DNA of 64,000 nucleotides from an uncultured Bacilli bacterium. Its GTDB lineage: Bacteria > Bacillota_I > Bacilli_A > RF39 > UBA660. The position numbers and the translations under genes are program-made. Positions 6,752 through 14,661 of this stretch are shown here, piece by piece; positions within the stretch are counted from its first letter, which is position 1; each line of letters begins with the position of its first letter. The stretch lies in NCBI GenBank assembly GCA_910589375.1, contig CAJUTK010000004.1, positions 62,001-126,000 on the forward strand, in the 5' to 3' direction. Below the pieces are notes generated by a model, which was not told the DNA's origin, searched no databases, and saw nothing but the letters and a program-made list of their open reading frames with translations.

Positions 6752-9580
6752 TTGCCCTGTAGTTGGTACATCTGGATTAGGATTTTCAATAGGTGGTTCA
6801 TATCCTCCATTAACTGTAACAGTTACACTCTTTCCATCACTCATATTTTTTTGGAATACAGAATATGCAGATTTAACAACTAGTGTAACATTACCATATT
6901 GTCCTGTTACTGTGTATGTTGGATTCTGTGTCCAACCAAGTAAAGTAAGACCACTATCTGTTTGAACATAGACGTTGTATCCTAAGTTTCCAAGGACTTT
7001 TTTATTAGTTGAAATTAATGAATTAACATATTTTTCTAGTTCTGATGTTTTAGTGTAAGCACTTTTATTTTGTTTTGTTAAAACTTCTTTATTGAAAGCA
7101 TCTGGTGTAGAAATTGGATCCCATGTAAGGGTTACACTACCACCATTTACAACAGCAGATAAATTAGATACATCAGAAAGTTTCGCAAATCTAGTAGATA
7201 CAGTAGTAGGTTCTGTTCCTGCTACAAATAATTCTTCTGTGATATAATCCTTTGGTGTAAATTCACTAGGTAACATTAAGGTTGCAGAACCTTTTTCTAT
7301 TTTTACTTTTTTAACTGTAGAAGGCATTTTAAAATTATCTTTGTTTGTAAATATTCCTTTTGCTACAGCTTGGAATAATCTTGTATGCTGCTTACTTCCT
7401 AGTCTATTATATCCATCATTATTGCTATCATATCCATACCAAATAGCGATAGAATATTCTGTGTTATAACCAACTGCCCAGTAGTCGTTTACGGCATTAT
7501 ATGGCATTTTATATTTTTTGATTATATCTGGTGGATAATTAGTAGTTCCTGTTTTACCAGCATATTTTACACCATTAATATTACCATAAGAACCAGAGTC
7601 AATACCATAAGCTGCGGCATCTTGAAGAATACTAGTAATCATATAAGCTGTAGAGCTACTCATAACTTGAGTCGTATTCTTAGAAATGATTTTAGATTCT
7701 CCACTTCCTGTAAATACAATTTTAGAAACGATATGAGGTTCTGTATAATATCCTCCATTTGCGAATGCTGCATAAGCTGCTGCCATTCTTAGAGGGTTTT
7801 CTCCATTATATCCACCAATAGAGTGGGCTTCATGTAAATTACTTTCTGGATGTAGCCCTAAACTTTTTACAAAGTTATTAATTTTTTCTTTATCTACTTT
7901 TTGGAATGTTTTTAGTGCTGGAATATTTCTTGATAATTTTAATTGAGTACGAATGGTATTGAATCCATTAAATTTACCATCCCAGTTATTAATAGAAGTT
8001 CCATCACTATAAGTGATTTTTTCATCGGCAATAACGGTTCCAGTACTCCAGTTTAGATATTCTATAGCAGGAGCATAGTCATATAATGGTTTTGCCGTAG
8101 AACCTATTTGAAGGTTCATTTTTTCATAAGTGGCATGATTTCTAACCCCATTATTTTTATTATTTCTGTTACCACCAACAGCTACAATAGTACCATTTTT
8201 TACATTGATAACAGCAATACCTGCTTGAACTTTACTATTTTCCCATTTATAATTCTTACCAGTCATGATATTACCAACATGTTTTTGAAGTTTAGGATCA
8301 ATTGTTGTATAAATATTCATAGAAACTTGTCTTGGATCTTGACCAGTAACTTTTTTTACTTCTTCTACTACAACGTCAATTGCTGAACGATATACGTCAT
8401 CAATTTCGTCTGCGCTTGAAGTATCATTATCATCTTTTGCTTTTACGATTTTTTCAACTGTCATTTTTGCTGCTATATCATATTCTTCATCTGTTATATA
8501 TCCATGTCTATGCATATAATATAAAACTAATTTTCTACGTTTTTCTGCAGCCTCTGGATGGTATAAAGGATTGTAAGCATTAGGTGCTTGGAACATTCCT
8601 GCTAAAAGTGCAGCTTCTGCTACATTCATATCTTTTGCACTTTTTTTGAAATATAATTGTGAAGCAGCTTCTACACCATATCTACTTCCTAACATATTGG
8701 TATTAGCATAGAATTCAATAATTTGTTCTTTTGTATAAGTTGGTTCGATTTTAAATACAGCTACATAAACGTCTGTAAATTTACGAATAATACCATCTAT
8801 ACCTTCATCTTCTTTAGAAGTATACGTGTTTTTTGAAAGTTGCATAGTAAGAGTAGAAGCTCCACCAGCATCGTGTTGACCCAATACTTGCTTTACAGAA
8901 GCTACAAAGAATCTTCCTAAATCTATTCCATTATGTTGGAAGAATTGAGAATCCTCAGTAGCAATTAATGCATTAATAAATACTTCTGGTAATTCACTAT
9001 AAGTAATAATATCTCTGTTTTCTGTTCCTAGAGTTGCAATCAACTTATTATCTAATCCGTATACTTTAGATGGTTCTGATGAGTATAAAGCTTCTGGTTT
9101 AAATTCAGGAGCATTTTTAACAATATAAGAGCAGAATGCAATAACAGCAATTACTCCTGCTATGAAACAAAAACAGCAGAATAGTAAAAACCATTGGAAA
9201 ATTCTCCACCCTGATTTTTTCTTCTTTTTCTCTTTTTGAGGTTTCGTTTCTTTCTGATTTGTTTTCTTTTTCATTTTACCATCTCCTGTGGAGACAATTT
9301 CATCTCCAACTTTATATTCATAAATTGCTTTGTCAGGTTGTTTTACTTTCTTTTCATTTTTCTTTTTAGTATCTTTCTTTTTATTACCTGATGATTTCTT
9401 CTTTGAAGATGAGATTAGTTCTAATATTTTGTCTTTAAAATATAGAATGTCAATAATAGCCACTACAATAAAACTGATGAGCGGATTTAAAGCCATAGCA
9501 CCAATAATAAAGCATAAGACACTAACCGCAATTACAACTGTTGTAGTTGGGTTTTCTAAGATTCTATTTTTCAATTTCAT
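6749..9580 (-). CDS. ponA: Class A penicillin-binding protein (PBP1A type) with extended N terminus
   Basis: This is a bifunctional peptidoglycan synthase of 943 residues. The glycosyltransferase-51 domain shows ATEDSQFFQHNGIDL, GGASTLTMQLSKN and KEQIIEFYAN. The transpeptidase shows STAKP, SRN and KTGTTN. The C terminus has a fibronectin-III-like stretch and a Pro-rich tail. Unusually, two extra hydrophobic segments (about residues 10-47) and a Lys-rich segment of about 75 residues precede the normal membrane anchor (about 128-152). The ATG has GAGGTGA upstream and overlaps the end of recU by 4 bases. The recU-ponA pairing is conserved in Bacilli. Confidence 0.95.
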   Translation of the reverse strand: MKLKNRILENPTTTVVIAVSVLCFIIGAMALNPLISFIVVAIIDILYFKDKILELISSSKKKSSGNKKKDTKKKNEKKVKQPDKAIYEYKVGDEIVSTGDGKMKKKTNQKETKPQKEKKKKKSGWRIFQWFLLFCCFCFIAGVIAVIAFCSYIVKNAPEFKPEALYSSEPSKVYGLDNKLIATLGTENRDIITYSELPEVFINALIATEDSQFFQHNGIDLGRFFVASVKQVLGQHDAGGASTLTMQLSKNTYTSKEDEGIDGIIRKFTDVYVAVFKIEPTYTKEQIIEFYANTNMLGSRYGVEAASQLYFKKSAKDMNVAEAALLAGMFQAPNAYNPLYHPEAAEKRRKLVLYYMHRHGYITDEEYDIAAKMTVEKIVKAKDDNDTSSADEIDDVYRSAIDVVVEEVKKVTGQDPRQVSMNIYTTIDPKLQKHVGNIMTGKNYKWENSKVQAGIAVINVKNGTIVAVGGNRNNKNNGVRNHATYEKMNLQIGSTAKPLYDYAPAIEYLNWSTGTVIADEKITYSDGTSINNWDGKFNGFNTIRTQLKLSRNIPALKTFQKVDKEKINNFVKSLGLHPESNLHEAHSIGGYNGENPLRMAAAYAAFANGGYYTEPHIVSKIVFTGSGESKIISKNTTQVMSSSTAYMITSILQDAAAYGIDSGSYGNINGVKYAGKTGTTNYPPDIIKKYKMPYNAVNDYWAVGYNTEYSIAIWYGYDSNNDGYNRLGSKQHTRLFQAVAKGIFTNKDNFKMPSTVKKVKIEKGSATLMLPSEFTPKDYITEELFVAGTEPTTVSTRFAKLSDVSNLSAVVNGGSVTLTWDPISTPDAFNKEVLTKQNKSAYTKTSELEKYVNSLISTNKKVLGNLGYNVYVQTDSGLTLLGWTQNPTYTVTGQYGNVTLVVKSAYSVFQKNMSDGKSVTVTVNGGYEPPIENPNPDVPTTGQ

Positions 9581-10134
9581 AAATTCACCTCAATTAATTT
9601 TAAATAATCTAATCTAGGACGCAGTCCGATTGAAATTAACTTTCCATATTTTTGAAAAAAGGAATAGGGAATAGACTTTCTATTTTCTTTTTCTAAAAAT
9701 GAAAAGAAATCTTTGTTTTCTAATAGATACGTTTCTCCATAAGCATTAAATCTTACAATTAAAAATCCAATTCCACCATGCTCTGTTATTTTCTTTAAAT
9801 GTTCAATTTGGTGCTGATGAATATTAGAAAGAGGAAAACTAGTTTTTTGATTTGTTTCTTTTGCTTCAAAATCAATATATTTTCCTTTATAGATTCCATT
9901 GTAATCTGTAGTAGACGGAATTTTAAAATGAGCTTCTTTAATAACTGCTTCTTTTCTAGATGGATAATCTACTTTATGAATAGTAATAGGAGTTGGTTTC
10001 TTATAAATAATAGCGATATTGTTTTCTCTATAATATTCATTTGTTATATTTAGGTCTTCTTCTAAAGACATTCCTCTATTACCGTAAGTTACTAAATTGT
10101 AATATTTTTTTTCAATCCCATTTGGATAATTCAT
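9577..10134 (-). CDS. recU: Holliday junction resolvase RecU
   Basis: RecU cuts four-way DNA junctions during recombinational repair and chromosome segregation in Firmicutes. The 185-residue product has the family start YPNGIEKKYY..YGNRGMSLE, the active-site segment STTDYNGIYKGKYIDFEAKET (catalytic Asp and E-x-K) and the closing region RPRLDYLKLIE. It is the first gene of the minus-strand recU-ponA operon, with a 4-base overlap. The fit to family length and motifs is complete. Confidence 0.95.
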   Translation of the reverse strand: MNYPNGIEKKYYNLVTYGNRGMSLEEDLNITNEYYRENNIAIIYKKPTPITIHKVDYPSRKEAVIKEAHFKIPSTTDYNGIYKGKYIDFEAKETNQKTSFPLSNIHQHQIEHLKKITEHGGIGFLIVRFNAYGETYLLENKDFFSFLEKENRKSIPYSFFQKYGKLISIGLRPRLDYLKLIEVNL

Positions 10135-10247
10135 AATGTCACCTACGAGAATATTATACTATAAAATTGATTTTAATGCTACTTCGAGGTTAGAATTCGA
10201 CAAATATTACGAAATAGGGGGAATATGATGTTATTGAGGTGGTGAAT

Positions 10248-10361
10248 ATGGAACGTAAGAAGCATGTAGAGGAGATGTTAAATAGTATGATAAATGATGT
10301 AAATTATATTAAACTTAGCACTTATCAATTAAGGGCTAATGAGAAAAGGGGTAACGTTTGA
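10248..10361 (+). CDS. Small ORF (37 aa), hypothetical
   Basis: An ATG preceded by GAGGTGGTGAAT opens a 37-codon frame (MERKKHVEEMLNSMINDVN...) ending at TGA 10359-10361. It is charged and predicted helical, with no membrane segment, and I do not recognise it. It lies divergently from recU and upstream of gpsB, where Bacilli often carry small yppX genes, but I cannot equate it with one. The excellent ribosome site argues that it is translated. Its end overlaps the terminator and gpsB promoter. Confidence 0.5.
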   Translation: MERKKHVEEMLNSMINDVNYIKLSTYQLRANEKRGNV

Positions 10362-10386
10362 CAAATACCCTTTTTTTTGAGATAAT
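10343..10386 (+). promoter_or_regulatory. gpsB promoter superimposed on a terminator hairpin
   Basis: TTGACA (10358-10363), 17 bases, then GATAAT (10381-10386) is a near-consensus sigma-A promoter. The same bases form a terminator: AAAAGGGGTA, loop, TACCC plus an eight-base T run. The T tract is the promoter spacer and TTGACA sits in the hairpin loop. Confidence 0.75.
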
Positions 10387-10414
10387 ATCGTTGAATTAAA
10401 GAGAGGTGGATAGT

Positions 10415-10744
10415 ATGTATCAAGATAGAGTAGTACTTACTAGTAAAGAAATCTTAGAGAAGGATTTTAAAATTGATACACGAGGTTACAGGCCACAAGA
10501 AGTAGATCGTTTCCTAGATTTAATCATTAAAGACTATGATGAGATGATGTCTATGATTCATGAACTAGAAGAAGATAAAAAAGATTTACTTGAGGATAAT
10601 ATAAGACTTAAGAAAGAAGTTAGAAATCTTCGTAGCAAGTTGGAGGTAATAACAGATAATGACTCACAAGGTGCTACAGGAGCTAATGCTGATTTACTTC
10701 GTAGATTGTCAAATCTAGAAAAAATAATTTATGGAAAAGAATAA
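10415..10744 (+). CDS. gpsB: Cell division regulator GpsB
   Basis: GpsB is a DivIVA-like hexameric coiled-coil adaptor that shuttles PBP1 between side wall and septum. The 109-residue product has the DivIVA-domain core (LTSKEILEKDFKIDTRGYRPQEVDRFLD), a central coiled coil and the C-terminal LLRRLSNLEKIIYG motif. A GTG at 10406 is in frame but lies inside the AGAGGTGG ribosome site, so the ATG at 10415 is the start. It follows a 17-spaced promoter and precedes rnpB, as in Bacillus subtilis. Its partner PBP1A is encoded divergently about 0.8 kb away. Confidence 0.95.
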   Translation: MYQDRVVLTSKEILEKDFKIDTRGYRPQEVDRFLDLIIKDYDEMMSMIHELEEDKKDLLEDNIRLKKEVRNLRSKLEVITDNDSQGATGANADLLRRLSNLEKIIYGKE

Positions 10745-11096
10745 TATTTCGGGCAAACGCTGTATATTCTTAATATATAGAGGAAAGTCCATGCTCGCAC
10801 AGTCTGAAATGACTGTAGTGTTCGTGTAGGGGGAAAAAATAACCCCTAGTAGTTTTTACTAACGGCTCACGAGGAAGCCTAAGTCTTAGGATATGGCTTT
10901 AGTAGGTGTAAAAGTGCCATAGTGACGAATAATTCAGAAATGAAGGAAGTGGAACGCGGTAAACCCCACGAGCGAGAAACCCAAATTTTGGTAGGGGAGC
11001 TTTAACAAAGGAACGAAACGGAGTTAAGGACCAAGTAATTGGTAGATAGATGTTTGCCACCCAAGTGGTACAGAACATGGCTTATGAAGTGTTATT
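10740..11096 (+). ncRNA. rnpB: RNase P RNA, type B
   Basis: This is the catalytic RNA that matures tRNA 5' ends. Conserved blocks are plain: GAGGAAAGTCCATGCTCGCAC near the 5' end, GAAAGTGCCA-like and AGTGACGAA, GGAACGCGGTAAACCCC, CGAGCGAGAAACCCAAATTTTGGTAGGGG, GTAGATAGATG and ACATGGCTTA. P1 can be drawn between AATAATATTT (10740-10749) and AAGTGTTATT (11087-11096), giving about 357 nt, shorter than the 401 nt of Bacillus subtilis mainly because the segment after GTAGATAGATG (P19 region) is missing. The 5' arm of P1 overlaps the gpsB stop codon, so the RNA probably matures from a gpsB transcript. Confidence 0.96.
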
Positions 11097-11118
11097 GTTT
11101 TAGAATTGAGGTTTTCAT

Positions 11119-11625
11119 ATGAAAGAAATAGGGGAGAAATTAAAAGAAACCAGAGAAAGTATGGGAATATCCATCGAAGAAGCTGCTGAAGATTTAAAGC
11201 TGAAGCCATCACAATTAGAAAACATCGAAGATGGCAATAGGGAAGCATTCGATGATATTTTTTATTTAAAGTACTTTATAAGAGATTATTCAAAGTATCT
11301 AGGATTAGATTATGAAGAAATGGTTGAAGAATTCAATGAGTTCGTTTTTGATTATACTTCTAAGATTTCTTTAGAAGACATTAGAAAAGCAAGTAGAAAA
11401 AGTGAAAAAAATGCTTCTAAACAACCTAAGAAGATTGCATCTCCTTATACAGCAGAAGAAAGCGAAAAAAAATCTACTCCTATCTTTATAGGAATAGTAA
11501 TTCTTATTATTGCTATAGCAGTATTGATATTTGGTATTATTACCTTTTTCTCAAAAAAAGATGATAATAATACAAATAATGGTATTAATACGAAGAAGGA
11601 TGTTGCACAAGTATTGGTGGGATAA
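11119..11625 (+). CDS. rodZ: RodZ/YmfM-like HTH membrane protein
   Basis: An N-terminal helix-turn-helix of the HTH_25 type (KLKETRESMGISIEEAAEDLKL, KYFIRDYSKYLGLD) is followed by a basic linker, one membrane helix (about residues 115-140) and a short outside tail. This is the RodZ layout, a cell-shape protein that links MreB to the wall machinery. At 168 residues it lacks most of the external domain of longer RodZ proteins. It sits directly upstream of pgsA, like ymfM in Bacillus subtilis. The ATG has GAGG nearby and follows rnpB by 22 bases with no clear terminator between. Confidence 0.82.
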   Translation: MKEIGEKLKETRESMGISIEEAAEDLKLKPSQLENIEDGNREAFDDIFYLKYFIRDYSKYLGLDYEEMVEEFNEFVFDYTSKISLEDIRKASRKSEKNASKQPKKIASPYTAEESEKKSTPIFIGIVILIIAIAVLIFGIITFFSKKDDNNTNNGINTKKDVAQVLVG

Positions 11626-11627
11626 AA

Positions 11628-12254
11628 GTGAAGAAAAAAAGTACAAAAAAGTCTATTTGGAATTTACCTAATAAAATTACTTTATTAAGAATAATTTTAT
11701 CTTTTATAGTAGTTATTATTTTAATATTGCCGTTTGATATGATGGGAATTAATATCCCTAAATTATTTGTAAATGAAAGAATTGTTGTGGATGTAAAATA
11801 TGTAATTGCAGGTATTTTATTTATCATAGCGTCTCTTACAGATTTTTTAGATGGATATATTGCTAGAAGTAGAAATCTAGTTACAGATTTTGGTAAAATG
11901 ATAGATGCCATAGCTGATAAAATGCTAGTAAATTCAGTACTCATTATTTTAGCAGCGTCTGGCTTTATTCATCCTATTATTCCTGTTATTATCGTTATGA
12001 GAGATAGTGTTGTAAATTCTATTAAAATGATTGCTGGCAGCAAAGGAAAAGTAGTAGCAGCTATTAAGTCAGGAAAATTAAAGACAGCTTGTCTTATGAC
12101 TGGTATAGCACTAACTTTATTCTATAATCTTCCATTTGAGTTAATTAATATAAGAGTTTCAGATTTTCTACTCTTTATAGCAGCAATCCTTTCACTTATT
12201 TCTTGTGGACAATATTATTTAATGAATAAAGATTTATTATTTGAAGAGAGTTAA
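11628..12254 (+). CDS. pgsA: CDP-diacylglycerol--glycerol-3-phosphate 3-phosphatidyltransferase
   Basis: PgsA makes phosphatidylglycerophosphate, the committed step to phosphatidylglycerol and cardiolipin. The CDP-alcohol phosphotransferase signature D-x2-DG-x2-AR-x8-G-x3-D-x3-D is intact (DFLDGYIARSRNL...DFGKMIDAIAD, starting near residue 69). Several hydrophobic helices and the N-terminal NLPNKITLLRI box agree. The start is GTG at 11628, with GGTGGGAT inside the end of rodZ, so the two genes are probably co-translated. A GAGAG-TTAA-CTCTC terminator begins at the stop codon. Confidence 0.95.
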   Translation: MKKKSTKKSIWNLPNKITLLRIILSFIVVIILILPFDMMGINIPKLFVNERIVVDVKYVIAGILFIIASLTDFLDGYIARSRNLVTDFGKMIDAIADKMLVNSVLIILAASGFIHPIIPVIIVMRDSVVNSIKMIAGSKGKVVAAIKSGKLKTACLMTGIALTLFYNLPFELINIRVSDFLLFIAAILSLISCGQYYLMNKDLLFEES

Positions 12255-12267
12255 CTCTCTTTTTTTA
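12244..12267 (+). terminator. Terminator after pgsA
   Basis: AGAGAG, TTAA, CTCTCT and a T run overlap the TAA stop at 12252-12254. Confidence 0.8.
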
Positions 12268-12311
12268 TTCTAAAATATGGTGAAACTGCATAGAAATTAT
12301 TAGGTGATGAT

Positions 12312-12842
12312 ATGCACTTGATTTCATTTTTATATCGTACGCTTTTAACAATTGTAATAACTTTATTTCTTTTAATTGTAATAAAGCAAAATACGGAGTT
12401 TAAAGAAGTATTTTATCATAAAGTATATGAAGAGCATTTTCCTTTTATAGAAGTGAATAAGTGGTATCAAAATTTATTTGGAACAACATTTCCTTTTCAA
12501 AAATATCTTGATACAAAAACAGTATTTAAAGAGAATTTATCTTATTCTAACAAGGAAGAGTATTTAGATGGAGTAAAGTTAACCGTTAGTGATACTTATC
12601 CAGTTCCTGTGATTGCATCAGGATTAGTGGTTTTTGTGGGTGAGAAAGAGGGATATGGAAATGTAGTTATTGTAGAACAATTAGATGGAGTAGATTGTTG
12701 GTATGGAAACTTGTCCACTACTAATGTAAAATTATATGATTATGTAGAATCTGGTTCTTTATTAGGGGTTGTAGATAATGAATTATATTTAGTATATAAA
12801 GAAGAGGGAAATGCTATCTCTTATGAGAAATATTTATCATAA
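12312..12842 (+). CDS. spoIVFA: SpoIVFA-like regulator of the SpoIVFB protease (LytM/M23-like)
   Basis: The 176-residue protein has one N-terminal membrane helix (about 8-24) and a C-terminal degenerate LytM/M23-type beta domain (PVPVIASGLVVFVGEKEGYGNVVIVEQLDG...YGNL). M23 zinc ligands are not apparent, as expected for SpoIVFA, which tethers and inhibits SpoIVFB until the forespore signal arrives. It is shorter than the 264-residue Bacillus subtilis protein. AGGTGATGATATG gives a strong start. The next gene is spoIVFB, overlapping by 32 bases. The identity rests on this pairing as much as on sequence. Confidence 0.85.
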   Translation: MHLISFLYRTLLTIVITLFLLIVIKQNTEFKEVFYHKVYEEHFPFIEVNKWYQNLFGTTFPFQKYLDTKTVFKENLSYSNKEEYLDGVKLTVSDTYPVPVIASGLVVFVGEKEGYGNVVIVEQLDGVDCWYGNLSTTNVKLYDYVESGSLLGVVDNELYLVYKEEGNAISYEKYLS

Positions 12843-13542
12843 AGTTTATCTCCATCCTCTTCTTTATTTTTTTATGCTTCTTGCTACTTTAACAGCTCAT
12901 TTTCAAGAATTTTGCACATTTATGTTGATTATTTTTGTTCATGAATGTGGACATTTATTATTTGCATTTCTTTTTCAGTGGAAAATAGAAAGGGTTTTAT
13001 TTCTACCTTTTGGGGGAATGATTCAGTTTAAAGAAAGATTAAATAAACCTATTTATCAGGAATTTTTTATTTTGATAGGGGGTCCCTTATTTCAAATTAT
13101 TTTTTATCAGATATATCCAACAATTTATCATTATCCTTTATTAATATTTAACTTATTACCTATTTATCCTTTAGATGGATCGAAATTTCTATTTTTATTT
13201 TGTAATCTTTTCATGAGCTATTATAAATGCTACTGGATGTTATTTATTTCTTCCTATATTACTGTTATTTTTCTACTGTTATCTTATCCATCTTTATATG
13301 CTGTTATTTTTGGATGTTATCTATTGTTTCAAAATATCGATATGATAAAAGATTTATCTAATATTTTTCTAAAGTTCTTATTTGAGAGGTATGAACAAGA
13401 ATTTTTTTATTATCGTAAAAAGCTAATAAAACAAAATAATGTAAAAAAAATGATGAGAGATGTAAACACTATTTTCTTTTACAATGATACTTTTTATACG
13501 GAAAGAGAAGTTCTTAAAAGATATTTTTTAAATAAAAAGTGA
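12811..13542 (+). CDS. spoIVFB: Intramembrane metalloprotease SpoIVFB (M50 family)
   Basis: SpoIVFB cleaves pro-sigma-K in the mother-cell-side forespore membrane. The zinc motif is FVHECGHLLFAFLF (HExGH form) and the third ligand region is NLLPIYPLDGSKFLF. Between them RVLFLPFGGMIQF and GGPLFQI match the family closely. Several membrane helices are present. The ATG at 12811 has GAGGG upstream and overlaps spoIVFA; ATG at 12823 is an alternative. In Bacillus subtilis spoIVFAB lies just upstream of rplU, and that order is kept here except for two inserted unknown genes. Confidence 0.95.
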   Translation: MLSLMRNIYHKVYLHPLLYFFMLLATLTAHFQEFCTFMLIIFVHECGHLLFAFLFQWKIERVLFLPFGGMIQFKERLNKPIYQEFFILIGGPLFQIIFYQIYPTIYHYPLLIFNLLPIYPLDGSKFLFLFCNLFMSYYKCYWMLFISSYITVIFLLLSYPSLYAVIFGCYLLFQNIDMIKDLSNIFLKFLFERYEQEFFYYRKKLIKQNNVKKMMRDVNTIFFYNDTFYTEREVLKRYFLNKK

Positions 13543-13568
13543 TTACCTTAGTAATCACATTATTATTT
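13537..13568. terminator. Bidirectional hairpin between spoIVFB and the convergent gene
   Basis: GTGATTAC, CTTA, GTAATCAC spans the two facing stop codons and can terminate both transcripts. Confidence 0.65.
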
Positions 13569-14525
13569 TTCTATTGTATACTTTTTTTGATGTTCACTAG
13601 TTGCTTCACTTGGTGTAATTTCTATTCCTAGTCGTATTCCTTTTTCTATCGTTTCTTCACTCATGATTGCTCTTCCACGAACATTTACAAGTATCTTTTC
13701 ATGAGACTCATCAATCGTATATTTTCTAAATTCTCTTCTTAGAATATTTAAGTATTCATCAAATGGGCAAGAAATCATTTCTCTAGCCGCAATTAAATAG
13801 AGATTGTCTAAAATAGAATTCATAGTGATTTCTTTAGAGTCCCAGTCTTTTGGAAACATAAAATCACCACCGCTTAATCTACAAGCTCCAATTCCCATTT
13901 GTGTTTGATGATCATATAAACTTACTAATTTAGCAATCATACCAATACATACTAAATCTACAACACTATCATTGAAACATTCAAATCGATACATTGGTTC
14001 TGGAATGTACATTCCCCACCAACCAGAGTCTGCTGCAATACATCTTGCTTGATACATATAAGGGGTAGTGTATAACTCTTGATCCCCAACTTGAAAATAT
14101 TCTAAAGGAGCAACAACATGGTCGTCTCTTTTTTTTAGTTCTGCCAAGTTTTGAGCCTCTTTTTCTACTGTTCCCATTCTAACTCCTGGCTGTTTGATGA
14201 GAACTGTCTCACAGATGCCATTTCCATTTTTTAATACATAAACTAATTCAGTTCTACCCCAGTTAATAAAGTGAAAACCAAGAGCCTTTACGTTAACATT
14301 GTGAACTTTTGCATAATGTTCTTTATATTTTTCTAACGCTCTCATTATTTTAGCATATTCATAATCTTTATCTTGAATTTCATTTACTTGAATGTAGAAA
14401 GGCGCTACAAAATTAAGGCCTAAATTTCCATAACCACAATTATCGATAGTCCATTCTCCTGTTGATGCTGCTTCTGTTACCTCTACTCTTCCTGAACAAC
14501 TGAATATTGGTTCTATAGGTTCCAT
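13563..14525 (-). CDS. Unknown protein, possibly a degenerate kinase/APH-like fold (320 aa)
   Basis: I do not recognise a named family. The middle looks like a kinase-type N lobe: a strand with ETVLIKQPG, then VEKEAQNLAELKKRDDHVVAPLEYF, then a hinge-like stretch ending ELYTTPYMYQ. Further on MGIGACRLSGGDFMFPKDWD sits where an APH catalytic loop (HGDxxxxN) would be, but without its His and Asn. This is inference from pattern only. The ATG at 14525 has GGAGGA upstream. The gene is divergent from the 407-residue unknown at 14662; together they separate spoIVFB from the rplU operon. Confidence 0.6.
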   Translation of the reverse strand: MEPIEPIFSCSGRVEVTEAASTGEWTIDNCGYGNLGLNFVAPFYIQVNEIQDKDYEYAKIMRALEKYKEHYAKVHNVNVKALGFHFINWGRTELVYVLKNGNGICETVLIKQPGVRMGTVEKEAQNLAELKKRDDHVVAPLEYFQVGDQELYTTPYMYQARCIAADSGWWGMYIPEPMYRFECFNDSVVDLVCIGMIAKLVSLYDHQTQMGIGACRLSGGDFMFPKDWDSKEITMNSILDNLYLIAAREMISCPFDEYLNILRREFRKYTIDESHEKILVNVRGRAIMSEETIEKGIRLGIEITPSEATSEHQKKYTIEK

Positions 14526-14661
14526 ATTGATTCCTCCGTTTTAAGTGCTATTATGATATCATAAAATAATAAGAAGAACAATCTAAAATTTATGAATCAT
14601 TATATAAATTTGAAACAATTATTATTAATTTATGTTATGATTTTAATAGGAGGTATTCTTT

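Noticed and set aside
10406..10417. GTG start for gpsB, and similar GTG codons for rpmA (16662) and pyk (33777)
   Set aside because: These GTG codons are part of the Shine-Dalgarno GGTG; an ATG nine bases downstream has proper spacing in each case.
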